From Alphaproteobacteria bacterium (lineage in GTDB: Bacteria; Pseudomonadota; Alphaproteobacteria; Caulobacterales; Parvularculaceae), in contig JAUIMC010000019.1 of the NCBI GenBank assembly GCA_030433215.1, forward strand, positions 1-64,000: DNA of 64,000 nt, in the 5' to 3' direction. Below, one piece after another: positions 44,371 to 53,241 of this stretch (position 1 is its first letter; every line of letters starts with the position of its first letter). The notes beneath the pieces were generated by a model, which was not told the origin of the DNA, did not search any database, and was given only the letters and a program-made list of their open reading frames with translations. The position numbers and the translations under genes are program-made.

Positions 44371-46785
44371 CTACAACCGGTCTAACAGCGTCCGCACTTC
44401 GTTGACAAACGAGAAATCCGGCCCGCCGACGGAAAGCGCTCTTTCGAGCGTCGTCCGGGCCGCCGCCGTCTCGCCTGCCGCCGCCTGCGCGGCGCCAAGA
44501 TGATAGAGGATTTCGGCGTTGTCTTCGGCGCCGGCCGCCGCCTCGATAAGATAGCCCAGCGCTTCGTCGTAATTGCCCGCGCGGTAATGGGCCCAACCGA
44601 CCGTATCGCGGAAATAGGGATTGTTCAGGTCATCGATGACCTCGGCGATTTCAAGAGCCCTGGCGACGCTCGCCTCGTCCTGACGCAGATCGCTCGACAG
44701 GCTGACGAAATTGTTGGCGATGATGCGGTCGTTCGGGCGAACCTTGATGAGCTCGGCGTAAAGGTCGAGCGCTTCCTCGCGCTTGCCTTGCGAGAGGAGC
44801 ACGTCCGCCTTGTAAACCCTGAGAGCGGCGTTGTCGGGCGCCGCGTCAAGGCCGCGCTCGATCAGCGCCGCGGCCCTGTCCTGTTCTCCGCGGCCGAGAT
44901 AGGTCCGGTAGAGAATTTCATAAGCCTGGGCGCGGCCGGGATTGGCCTCGGTGGCCTTCAGCAGCGTCTCTTCGGCTTTTTGCTCCTGCTCCTGGGCGCT
45001 GTAGACCCGGGCCAGCAGGATGAGCGCGGGATAATTGTCCGCATCCGTCTCCAGCATCCGGACGAGCATGGCTTCGGCTTCGTCCTCGCGGCCCTCGCGG
45101 ATATAGGCGTTGACCAGCGCCGCCAGCGGCTGGGTGTCGAGCGGCTCGTCGGCCTGGCGCTCGTTCAGCGTGTCGATGACGCTGTTATAGTCTTCAAGAC
45201 CGACATAGGCCGCAGCCTTGAGGTTGGAGGCGAAGTCCTCCTCGCCGCCGGAGCGCTCCATCATCTCGCCGACTTCCTCTGCGCCGCGCCAATCCTGCCG
45301 CGAAAGGCGGATCGAGGCGAGCAGCTTGAGATTGTCCATGTCGGCTTCATGCGCGGAAAGCGAGTCGAGAAGGACGTCTTCCGCGCGGTCCGGATTCTGC
45401 TGACGCAGAAGGAACCTGGCGAAATGGTTCGCCACGCCCGGATCTCTGTTGCTGTTTTCGAAAGCCTTGGCGAGTTCGGCCTGGGCGAAGGCCGTGTTGC
45501 CTTGCGCCTCGAAGGCGGCCGACATCAGCACATTCGCCTGGTAGGTGTCCGGGCTGTTGTCGAGCGCGGTGCGCAGATTGACGATCGCCTGATCATACTC
45601 CTCGGCTTCAACCTGGAACGCCGCGCGGCGCAGCAGCGACTGGGTGTTGCGGTCGTCGGCTTCGAGAATCTCGTCGGTGAGCACGCGCGCGCCGTCCTTG
45701 TCGCCGGCCGCCATGAGCACGCTGGCGAGCTTGTTCTTGGCGCGCAGGGAGACGTCGATGTCGTCGCTGCCGGCGAGGTCATCGAGAAGCTGCCGCGCCT
45801 TTTCGGGCGTCTCCTCGCCAAGGTAAAAATCGACCAGCGCGAATTTGAGATCCACATTCTCCTGATCGTTATCGATATAGTCCTGAAGCTTGGCTTCGGC
45901 GGCGGCGGATCCCTCGCCGGCCTTGATGACGCGGACCACGTCCATCTTGACCTCGAGATTGCCGGGTTCTTTTTCGGCCACCGCCTCGAGCTGTTCGCGC
46001 GCGTCGGCGAATTCCTGGCGGCGGATCAGCTCGCCGGCGTAAACCCGGCGATAGGCGGTCTGCTCCGGAAAGAGATCGATCATCCGGGCATAGGCGTCGC
46101 GCACATCATCGGTGCGGCCGAGGCTCTGAAGAACATAGATGCGCAACAGTTGCAGCATCGCCAGTTGCGGATTGATGTCGAGCGCCGCGTCAAGCTCGGA
46201 AAGCGCCGCCTGGCGCTCATTGTCCGACATGAGATCCGTGACGACGACGGTCACCGCTTCGGGATGGGCGGGCTCTTCGGCCAGCACCTCGCGCGCCAGC
46301 TCAACCGCCTGGGCGTTGTCGCCGATTTTCAAAAGCACGCCCGACTTGAGCGCCTTGGCGTCGAGACTATCGGGCGCAAGTGCGAGGGCCTTTTCGGCTT
46401 CTTCCAGCGCCGTCGTCTCGTCGCTGCCGATCAGGTAGATCTTGCCGATCTTCACATGCGCGTCGACTTGATTGGGATCGAGACGCAGCACGCGCTGGAG
46501 ATAGCCGAACATGCCCTGGAAGTCCTGGCGCTGCTCGGCGATCTCGGCGAGCCCGAGCAAGGCGGGGACGTTTTCTTCGTCGATCTTCAGAACATTTTGA
46601 TACTGGATATAGGCTCTCGTGAGATCGCCTTCCTCCAGATATTCGCCGGCTTCCTGCGAATAACGTTCAACCTTTTGCTCCGGCGACGCGCAGGCCGCGC
46701 TCAAAGCCAGGAGAGAGACGGCCGCCAGCCGCGAAACCCGCGAGCGTCGCGCCGCACTTGTGAACGTTTTTGTTGATGCCGTCAT
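44371..46785 (-). CDS. prsT: TPR-repeat lipoprotein, PrsT-like (exosortase system)
   Basis: The 804-residue protein has a lipoprotein-type signal with lipobox 'LLALSAAC' (Cys near residue 33), followed by about 20 tetratricopeptide repeats. Typical repeats are 'PALLGLAEIAEQRQDFQGM' and 'PALILLARVYSAQEQEQKA'. Proteins of this shape are regular members of PEP-CTERM/exosortase loci (TIGR02917, PrsT) and are thought to act in polysaccharide export or assembly at the outer membrane. The ATG at 46785 is preceded by GGTGGAG; the upstream frame is not homologous. It is followed by the ATPase-GT2 gene after 69 bp. Confidence 0.85.
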   Translation of the reverse strand: MTASTKTFTSAARRSRVSRLAAVSLLALSAACASPEQKVERYSQEAGEYLEEGDLTRAYIQYQNVLKIDEENVPALLGLAEIAEQRQDFQGMFGYLQRVLRLDPNQVDAHVKIGKIYLIGSDETTALEEAEKALALAPDSLDAKALKSGVLLKIGDNAQAVELAREVLAEEPAHPEAVTVVVTDLMSDNERQAALSELDAALDINPQLAMLQLLRIYVLQSLGRTDDVRDAYARMIDLFPEQTAYRRVYAGELIRRQEFADAREQLEAVAEKEPGNLEVKMDVVRVIKAGEGSAAAEAKLQDYIDNDQENVDLKFALVDFYLGEETPEKARQLLDDLAGSDDIDVSLRAKNKLASVLMAAGDKDGARVLTDEILEADDRNTQSLLRRAAFQVEAEEYDQAIVNLRTALDNSPDTYQANVLMSAAFEAQGNTAFAQAELAKAFENSNRDPGVANHFARFLLRQQNPDRAEDVLLDSLSAHEADMDNLKLLASIRLSRQDWRGAEEVGEMMERSGGEEDFASNLKAAAYVGLEDYNSVIDTLNERQADEPLDTQPLAALVNAYIREGREDEAEAMLVRMLETDADNYPALILLARVYSAQEQEQKAEETLLKATEANPGRAQAYEILYRTYLGRGEQDRAAALIERGLDAAPDNAALRVYKADVLLSQGKREEALDLYAELIKVRPNDRIIANNFVSLSSDLRQDEASVARALEIAEVIDDLNNPYFRDTVGWAHYRAGNYDEALGYLIEAAAGAEDNAEILYHLGAAQAAAGETAAARTTLERALSVGGPDFSFVNEVRTLLDRL

Positions 46786-46855
46786 GTTCTCCACCCTTTT
46801 CCTCAAGAACCGTTGATGTGCCACTAATGCGGCCCCGTTACAATGAAATCCTGTT

Positions 46856-48079
46856 TTAAACCACCGCCTTACGGGCGGATGCAGCGTCTGCGCGGGAGAC
46901 CGCGGCAGGCTGCGCAGCGGCGTAGCGCATGGCGTTCGCGGCAAGCAGCGCGCTCACGCGCCGGCTCGCTCCGGCGATGCGAATTTCCGCCCCGTGACGG
47001 CCGAGATGCTTTTCCAACATCAAAAGCTGTCCCAAAAAGGCGCGGTCGACGCCGCCCGCCGCGCTGAAATCCAGCCGCACAGGCATGGCGCGGGCGGCGG
47101 CGGCGCGAAACGCGTCGCGCACGGGCCCGAGCTGCTGGCGTCCGAGATCTCCGGAGAGCCGGATCACGGTTTCCGCCGGCGCCGCTTCAAGATCGGCCCT
47201 CGCCTCGCCAGCGGCGGCGGCGATCCGCCCGCGGCCGAGCTGCGGCGCCAGGCCGGTCAGGGCCAGCCGCAGGAGACCGAGCCCGTCTTTATAATACCGC
47301 TTCCACAAGGACGGCTCTTCCTTGATGCGCCACAGCCATTCGAGTCCGGCCTTGGCGACCCATTGCGGCGCGCGGACGACGCCGCCCGCCGTGAAATCAA
47401 CAACGGCGCCCAGATGCGCGATCACCGGCGCTGAAAGCCGCTCGCGATTGTGGTCGATCCAGGCCTGCCCCTTGGCCGCGCCGAGCGCGACGACGACAAA
47501 ATCGGCGTCGGCCGCGTTGATCTCGTCGATCACCGCGTCGGCACTCATGGTCTCCACATCGCCGAAACCGGGATTGATCCAGCCGACGGATTCAACGCCG
47601 CCGCGCTCCCGGTTGAGCGCGTCATGCGCCGCTTCCGCCGCGCCGTCGCGCCCGCCGAAGAAAAACACTTTCAGACGCCGGCCCGCAAATCCCGGCCGGC
47701 GGCGCAGGGTTTCAAAAAGATCGGAGCCCGCGACGCGCGAGGGCACGGGCACGCCCAGCAGTTTCGCCATGACGACCAGCGGGGCGCCGTCCGCGAGGCT
47801 CAGATCGGCGTTCAGAATTTCGCGCCGGGCCGCGGGGTCGTTCATGGCGCGAACCAGAAAATTCACATTCGGCGTCACGAAGGAGAGCGGCCGGCCGCTG
47901 CGCGCGGCGTCGTCGATCTCCGCGACGGCGCGGGTGATGTCGGCAGCGTCGACGGCCAGGCCCATGAGGCACCACACGTCGCGATCGAAATCGTCCCGGC
48001 GCAGGGGCGCGACGGCGCCCGCGCCCGCCGGCGTGTCAAACCGGGGCTCTTGAGGGGCGAGAGGGTCCGTCATACTCAT
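46856..48079 (-). CDS. WecG/TagA/CpsF glycosyltransferase fused to a STAS-like domain
   Basis: The 407-residue protein has a WecG/TagA domain (about 33-285): 'FVTPNVNFLVRAMND' with Thr69, 'LSLADGAPLVVMAKLLG' with Asp97 and 'FFFGGRDGAAEAAHD'. These enzymes transfer a hexosamine or mannosaminuronic-type sugar to a lipid-linked precursor. Residues 303-387 fit the STAS anti-anti-sigma fold ('VIRLSGDLGRQQLGPVRDAF', 'VRLDFSAAGGVDRAFLGQLL'). The serine that is phosphorylated in true anti-anti-sigma factors is replaced (D-R-A-F). The first ATG at 48079 is used; a second lies at 48073. It is the first gene of the leftward exosortase operon. Confidence 0.85.
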   Translation of the reverse strand: MSMTDPLAPQEPRFDTPAGAGAVAPLRRDDFDRDVWCLMGLAVDAADITRAVAEIDDAARSGRPLSFVTPNVNFLVRAMNDPAARREILNADLSLADGAPLVVMAKLLGVPVPSRVAGSDLFETLRRRPGFAGRRLKVFFFGGRDGAAEAAHDALNRERGGVESVGWINPGFGDVETMSADAVIDEINAADADFVVVALGAAKGQAWIDHNRERLSAPVIAHLGAVVDFTAGGVVRAPQWVAKAGLEWLWRIKEEPSLWKRYYKDGLGLLRLALTGLAPQLGRGRIAAAAGEARADLEAAPAETVIRLSGDLGRQQLGPVRDAFRAAAARAMPVRLDFSAAGGVDRAFLGQLLMLEKHLGRHGAEIRIAGASRRVSALLAANAMRYAAAQPAAVSRADAASARKAVV

Positions 48080-48527
48080 TAAAATGCCGCTTTCCGTCAG
48101 TAACCAGTTAAGAGCGTCTCGGTTCGAAACCCGTTGCAGGGTAAACCCCCCGATGCGCTTTCAAGCAGCGTCTTCTCAGCAAGGGACAGGCCAAATTCAC
48201 GCTTTGCGTGTTCTGCAGGCTTTATTTACCCCGGCAGCCCCCGAAAACGCGGGCCGGCGGCCGGAAAAGGGCGTTCTGGCCGGGCCCGGCCGCCCGCCGG
48301 AACGAAATTTCGCACAAAAATCGGTTAAGGTTAAAGCCCCGGCGCATTCCTAACGAACCCACGCCAATTTTATCCTTTGAGGCCTTTACTTCCGGGGCCC
48401 CAGACGCGAATGATCTGCGGCGCCGATTTTGCTCTTATACAGCAGCAGACCGGCCAATCCGCGCAGGGAGAACGCGGAAGGCGCATCAACAAACCGCCTT
48501 CAGATCAGCAGGAAACATCCGTCCGAT
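48080..48527. other. Divergent intergenic region between the two arms of the exosortase locus
   Basis: This 448-bp stretch separates divergent genes, so it must hold at least two promoters. I see no convincing TetR/XRE palindrome, no clear -24/-12 sigma-54 pair and no long open frame with coding character. Near 48325 there is a GGTTAAGGTTAAAG stretch, and the first 60 bp upstream of the leftward operon are AT-richer than the rest. The GC-rich part (48230-48310) has no T-run hairpin. Confidence 0.5.
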
Positions 48528-50174
48528 ATGTCCGACACCAGCACCGCCCAGACCATCCAAACTGGCGCAGGCCCTTCCGGCGCAGGTTTCAATCCGCGAC
48601 CGCTTTACCTGGTCGCCGCGCTCGCCGCCGTCGCCGCCTTCGCTTTTTGGGGCGGCATTGAAAACCTCTTCAAGCGCTGGGGCGAACAGCAGGAGCTGAG
48701 CCACGGCTATTTCCTGCCGGTGATTGCGGGCTGGATGATCTGGGCCCGGCGCGAGGCCCTGCGCGGCAGCCTCGGCAAGCCCGTCCTGCTCGGCGTCGCC
48801 GGGGTCGCGGTGTCCGCCATCGTTCTCGTCCTGTCCGAGCTGACCGTCACCTCGCTGATGATCTTTCAGCATCTTGCGATGATCCTGTTGTTTTCGTCGC
48901 TAGCGCTGGCCCTCGGCGGATGGCGGGTGTTCTGGCTGACGCTGCTGCCCATCGGCTTCATGCTGTTCATGGTGCCGCCGCCTTACTGGGTGATCACGGT
49001 GCTGTCGCAGCAGTTCCAGCTATGGTCTTCGCAGCTCGGCGTCGCGATGATCGAGCTCTTGGGAATTCCGGTTTTCCTGTCCGGCAACATCATCGACCTC
49101 GGCGATTACAAGCTTCAGGTCGCGGAAGCCTGTTCGGGCCTTCGATATCTGTTTCCATTTTTGAGCCTCGGCTTTCTGGCCGCCTATCTTTTCCAGGCGC
49201 CGCTGTGGCAGCGGGCGATCGTGTTCCTGTCGACGATCCCCATCACCATCGTCATGAACAGCTTCCGGATCGCGGTGACGGGCCTCCTCGTCCAGCGCTT
49301 CGGCCCCGAGCATGCGGAAGGCTTCATCCACATGTTCGAAGGCTGGGTGGTGTTCATTCTCTGTCTTGCCCTGCTGTTCGGCGTGATCGCGCTGATGGCC
49401 CGGATTTCCGGCAACAAATCATTCACGGATCTCCTCGGCCTGCCCGATATCGAGCCGCGCAGCGACGCCGGCGTCTGGACCAAAGACCGCTTCATGCTGC
49501 ATGCGGGCGTTTCGATCGCGCTTCTCGCGGCGGCCGGCGCCTATGTGCATTTCGGCATTTCCAACATTCTGCGCGTGCCCGACCGGGTCGATCTCGCGGG
49601 CCTGCCTTACGAGCTCGAAGGCTGGCGGAACGACGTCCAGCATGTGGACAGCGCCACGGTCGACGTCCTTGGCGCGGACGACTATCTCATCACCAACCTC
49701 ACCAGCCCGGAAAAAGAGCAGTTCAACCTCTATATCGCCTATCTGGACATGCAGCGGCACGGCCATAGCTGGCACTCGCCGCGCCAGTGCATTCCCGGCG
49801 GCGGCTGGCAGATCGTCGACCACAAGGTTCAGCCGGTCACGCTCGAGGACGGATCGCGCTTCCACTATAATCGCATTGTCATCGAAAACCGCGGCGCGCG
49901 GCAGTTGCTCTATTACTGGTACGACCAGCGCAGCCGCCGGATCGCCAACGAGTTCGTCATGAAGGCGCTGCTGATCTTCGACGCCGTGCGCCTTCGCCGC
50001 ACGGACGGGGCGATGATCCGCATCATGACGCCGGTCAGCCAGAACGAGACCATGGAGACCGCGGACGCTCGCCTTCTCGGCTTCATGAACAAGATCGATC
50101 CGATGCTCGATCCTTACGTGCCGCCCGCGGACGCGCCCGCGACACGCGCTTTCGACCCGAACGATTACGATTAA
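48528..50174 (+). CDS. xrtD: Exosortase (XrtD/A-type) with fused EpsI domain
   Basis: The 548-residue protein has about 8-9 membrane helices followed by a periplasmic EpsI domain (about 345-548). The exosortase triad is present: Cys202 in 'EACSGLRYLFPFL', Arg247 in 'IVMNSFRIAVTG' and His268 in 'GFIHMFEGW'. It is expected to cleave proteins with a C-terminal VPxPx/PEP-type signal and link them to a polysaccharide or lipid. The EpsI part has 'SPRQCIPGGGWQI', its typical motif. The fusion and locus fit the VPLPA-specific exosortase D group; the A/D distinction is an inference. Start at ATG 48528. Confidence 0.88.
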   Translation: MSDTSTAQTIQTGAGPSGAGFNPRPLYLVAALAAVAAFAFWGGIENLFKRWGEQQELSHGYFLPVIAGWMIWARREALRGSLGKPVLLGVAGVAVSAIVLVLSELTVTSLMIFQHLAMILLFSSLALALGGWRVFWLTLLPIGFMLFMVPPPYWVITVLSQQFQLWSSQLGVAMIELLGIPVFLSGNIIDLGDYKLQVAEACSGLRYLFPFLSLGFLAAYLFQAPLWQRAIVFLSTIPITIVMNSFRIAVTGLLVQRFGPEHAEGFIHMFEGWVVFILCLALLFGVIALMARISGNKSFTDLLGLPDIEPRSDAGVWTKDRFMLHAGVSIALLAAAGAYVHFGISNILRVPDRVDLAGLPYELEGWRNDVQHVDSATVDVLGADDYLITNLTSPEKEQFNLYIAYLDMQRHGHSWHSPRQCIPGGGWQIVDHKVQPVTLEDGSRFHYNRIVIENRGARQLLYYWYDQRSRRIANEFVMKALLIFDAVRLRRTDGAMIRIMTPVSQNETMETADARLLGFMNKIDPMLDPYVPPADAPATRAFDPNDYD

Positions 50175-50480
50175 GGCCCCCGGGCGCAGGGCGCGGGCGG
50201 CCCGCAAGGGCCCCGCCCCCGCGACACGAAATCGCCCGGGCGCCTTATTTCTCGCCCCTTCCTGTTCTAAACTCTTGCCGCGCGGCGGAAATCCCTTGCT
50301 GCGACCTTTCGGCTGGCCCTTGCGAAAACGGCGCAGGTCTTGCAACTGGAGGGGGTCGGCGCCATCCGGGGCCGAAGGAATGCGAAAGACCGCCGGACCG
50401 GGGCGGCGGGCCGTCCCGGATAGACACGGCTCGACAGGCTCGGCGCCGGAAACCGGACCCAGAAAACGGATACAGGGACC
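50175..50480. other. Intergenic region between xrtD and the EpsF-like gene
   Basis: The 306 bp are GC-rich. Open frames run across it on both strands but lack coding character or homology. I see no strong hairpin with a T-run and no repeat. A promoter for the EpsF-like gene is likely but not recognisable. Confidence 0.45.
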
Positions 50481-52127
50481 ATGGGTGAAGAATTCTCGAT
50501 CGAAGACGCGCTGATCATTCTGCGGCGGCGTTTCCTGTCTTTCCTGCTGCCGGTGCTGGTTCTCGCGCCCCTGGGCGTGATCGCGGTCATGCTGCTGCCG
50601 GCGAAATACACCGCCCAGGGCACGATCCTTGTGGAATCCCAGCAAATCCCCACGGACCTCGTCCGCTCGACGGTCAACGCCTACGCCCAGGAGCGGATTT
50701 CGACCATTCGCCAGCGGGTGATGACCCGCAACCGCCTTCTGGAAGTGGCGGACGAATACGATCTCTTCCCCCGCTCGCTCGGCCTGTCGGAAAGCGAGCG
50801 CGCGGCCCTGATGCGCGAAAGGCTGCGGGTTAACGTGATCACCGCGTCCGGCCGCAGCAACCGCAGTCGCGACGGCACCATCGCGTTCACCGTCTCCTAT
50901 ACGGACCGCGAGGCGCGCAACGCGTTTCTCGTCGCCAACAAATTCATGACGCTTTTCCTGGATGAAGATGTGCGCTCGCGTACGGCGGGGGCCTCCAACA
51001 CGACCGAGTTTTTCGAAAAGGAAGCCGGGCGCCTGCGCAATGCGGTCGCCGAAATGGAAGCACGGGTCGCTGAATACAAGCAACAGAACAGCGAGGCGCT
51101 TCCCGAGCATCTGAACATGCACCTGACCATGCTCGACCGCGCGCGCAACGCCCTCAACAGCGCGGAATCCTCGATCTCGCAGCTCGAGGAAGAACGCCGC
51201 TTCCTTGAAACGCAACTGATCAGCGGCGCCAGCGGCGACAGCAGCATGTCGGCGGAAATGGCGCGTCTCGAAGCCGAGCTGGCGCGCCTGCGCGCCACCT
51301 ATCGCGACAATTACCCGGCCGTCGTCGCCAAGCGCGAAGAGATCGCGTCGATCAAGGCGCGCATGGCGCCGAGCACCGAGATCCAGCGCCTGCGCGAAAG
51401 TCTTGTCGCCGCCGAAGACGAACTGACCAAAGCGGAACGGGCCGAAACGCCGGACCCGGAAGCGATCGCCGCCGCCGAGGCCGACGTCGAGGCGGCGCGC
51501 AACGCGCTGAGCGAGCGCATCACCGAGGAAACCCGCAAAGGCGCCTCGGACCTTTCCGGCGTTCAGATCGAAGGACGCATTGCGGTGATCGACAATCGCA
51601 TCAAAATGCTGAACAAGCAGACCGTCGAGTCGATGGAGCAGATCGCCGACCTCGAGCAACGCATTTCGCGCACGCCCGAAGTCGAGCGCGGCATCGCCAG
51701 CCTCAGCCGGGATTACGACAATCTGTTCCAGGAATACCAGGACGTTCTGGCGAAACAGCAGGATGCGCAGCTTGCCGAAAACCTCGAGGAAAATCAGCAG
51801 GCGGAGAAATTCTCGATCCTCGAACCGGCGCTGCAACCGGACAAACCCTCAAGCCCGGACCGGGCGAAACTGACCGTCCTGGCGATTTTCGCGGCGCTCG
51901 GCGCCGGCGGGGCCGCGGCGCTCGGCATGGAGCTGTTGCAGGCCAAGCTGCGCGGCCGCACGCATCTGACGGGCATTATCGAAACGCAGCCGATCGCCGT
52001 CATTCCCTATATCCACAGCGAAGCGGACAAGGAAAAACCCTGGCGCCGCTTCTTCGGCTCCGTCACCGGCAAGCTGTTCCGCCGACGCACAAAGCTGGCG
52101 CCGCCGGAACCGGAGCCCGCGCTATGA
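50481..52127 (+). CDS. Wzz/EpsF-type polysaccharide chain-length determinant protein
   Basis: The 548-residue inner-membrane protein has one N-terminal membrane helix (about 17-38) and one C-terminal helix (about 455-475) around a long coiled-coil region (about 165-410, many Glu/Arg/Leu heptads). The Wzz-like N-terminal part includes 'PAKYTAQGTILVESQQIP', and the Pro-rich segment before the last helix is 'PDKPSSPDRAK'. With the next gene's kinase it should control chain length and export of the exopolysaccharide, as EpsF does in exosortase loci. The start at 50481 follows a GGGACC-type sequence. The kinase follows 35 bp later. Confidence 0.9.
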   Translation: MGEEFSIEDALIILRRRFLSFLLPVLVLAPLGVIAVMLLPAKYTAQGTILVESQQIPTDLVRSTVNAYAQERISTIRQRVMTRNRLLEVADEYDLFPRSLGLSESERAALMRERLRVNVITASGRSNRSRDGTIAFTVSYTDREARNAFLVANKFMTLFLDEDVRSRTAGASNTTEFFEKEAGRLRNAVAEMEARVAEYKQQNSEALPEHLNMHLTMLDRARNALNSAESSISQLEEERRFLETQLISGASGDSSMSAEMARLEAELARLRATYRDNYPAVVAKREEIASIKARMAPSTEIQRLRESLVAAEDELTKAERAETPDPEAIAAAEADVEAARNALSERITEETRKGASDLSGVQIEGRIAVIDNRIKMLNKQTVESMEQIADLEQRISRTPEVERGIASLSRDYDNLFQEYQDVLAKQQDAQLAENLEENQQAEKFSILEPALQPDKPSSPDRAKLTVLAIFAALGAGGAAALGMELLQAKLRGRTHLTGIIETQPIAVIPYIHSEADKEKPWRRFFGSVTGKLFRRRTKLAPPEPEPAL

Positions 52128-52162
52128 ACTGTTTGACAAGGAACCCGGGGTAAAGCGTTCTC

Positions 52163-53041
52163 ATGGATCGTATTCGCAACGCGGTCACCCGCGCCCGCCA
52201 GAAAAGAGAAGGCCATCGCCCCGACGCGCCGTCGGTCGAGACGGCCGTTGCGCCTGCGCAGCCGGGCCCCGAGCCCGCAAAATACCGGGCCGGCGCCGGC
52301 GCCCCGGCGGCCCGCGCCGTCCGCGCGCCGGCGCCCGCCGTCAGCGACGATCTCGGTCTTCCCGAGGTCGAATGCGATCTCGAACATTTCGCCCGCAACC
52401 GCATCATCGCCAATGAACAGGATCCGGTCCTCAACGCCTACCGGGTGTTGCGCACGCGCATCCTGCAACGGATGGACGCGGAAGGCTGGAGAACCATGGC
52501 GGTCGTCTCGCCGGGCTCCGGCGCCGGCAAGACCGTGACCGCGATCAATCTGGCGATCGCGCTCAGCACCAAGGCCGGTTCGCGCGCCACGCTCATCGAT
52601 CTCGATTTTTACCGGCCCAGCGTCGCCCGCTATCTTGGCATCAAGAACGCGCCCTCGGTGCTCGATTTCTTCGAAGGCAAATGCAGCTTCCGCGACGTCG
52701 CCGTGCGGCCCGGCCTGTCCGACGTCATCCTGGCGGCCAATGAGCGGGTCACGCGCCGGGGCGCCGAACATCTGACCTCTTCGCGCGCGGATGAAATGAT
52801 CGATACGGCCGTCAACGAGTTCGACTCGCGCGCGGTGATTTTCGACATGTCGCCGCTGCTTGGATGCGACGACACCCTCGCCTTTCTGCCGAAGGTCGAT
52901 TGCGTTCTCGTGGTCGCCGCCAGCGGCGAGACGCGCACCCAGGAACTGAAGGAAGCCAAGCGCATCCTCGGCAAGTCCAATATTATCGGCACGGTGCTCA
53001 ACAAGGCGCCCTCCGCCTTCATGCCGAACCAGTATTACTGA
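52163..53041 (+). CDS. CpsD/EpsG-type tyrosine autokinase of the exopolysaccharide system
   Basis: The 292-residue protein is a BY-kinase-like P-loop ATPase. Walker A is GSGAGKT (118-124), Walker A' is 'IDLDFYRP' and Walker B is 'VIFDMSP'. It lacks the membrane part, which is in the Wzz-like partner upstream, and the C-terminus shows only a terminal YY rather than a tyrosine cluster. It probably regulates chain length by autophosphorylation, but with few tyrosines that is uncertain. The N-terminal 60 residues are Pro/Ala-rich. Confidence 0.88.
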   Translation: MDRIRNAVTRARQKREGHRPDAPSVETAVAPAQPGPEPAKYRAGAGAPAARAVRAPAPAVSDDLGLPEVECDLEHFARNRIIANEQDPVLNAYRVLRTRILQRMDAEGWRTMAVVSPGSGAGKTVTAINLAIALSTKAGSRATLIDLDFYRPSVARYLGIKNAPSVLDFFEGKCSFRDVAVRPGLSDVILAANERVTRRGAEHLTSSRADEMIDTAVNEFDSRAVIFDMSPLLGCDDTLAFLPKVDCVLVVAASGETRTQELKEAKRILGKSNIIGTVLNKAPSAFMPNQYY

Positions 53042-53174
53042 CGCCGAGGGCGGGCTCTGCGCCCGCCCGCGCTTGCATCCGTCGCCGAAAAGCGTTGCCG
53101 AAAAGCTGCAAATGACAGCTATTTTCGGCCTTTGCGCTTGAAGGCGTACTGTAAACTCACCAGTATAAACGCCC

Positions 53175-53191
53175 GTGAAGACTTTCTTCAC
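53175..53191. promoter_or_regulatory. Palindrome upstream of the RND efflux operon, candidate operator
   Basis: GTGAAGA (53175-53181) and TCTTCAC (53185-53191) form a perfect 7-bp inverted repeat around CTT, just downstream of a TATAAA box (53164-53169). A second short palindrome, TACTG-N9-CAGTA, lies just upstream and overlaps that box. This position suits a repressor of the efflux operon, but no regulator gene lies next to it. Confidence 0.45.
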
Positions 53192-53241
53192 TGAATGGCT
53201 TTTAACGTCCCATTATCCATCTTAACCCAGAGCCGGCATCC

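Noticed and set aside
48115-48135. GGTTCGAAACCC, which looks like a tRNA T-arm
   Set aside because: No acceptor stem, D-arm or anticodon arm can be drawn around it on either strand; it is a simple palindrome.
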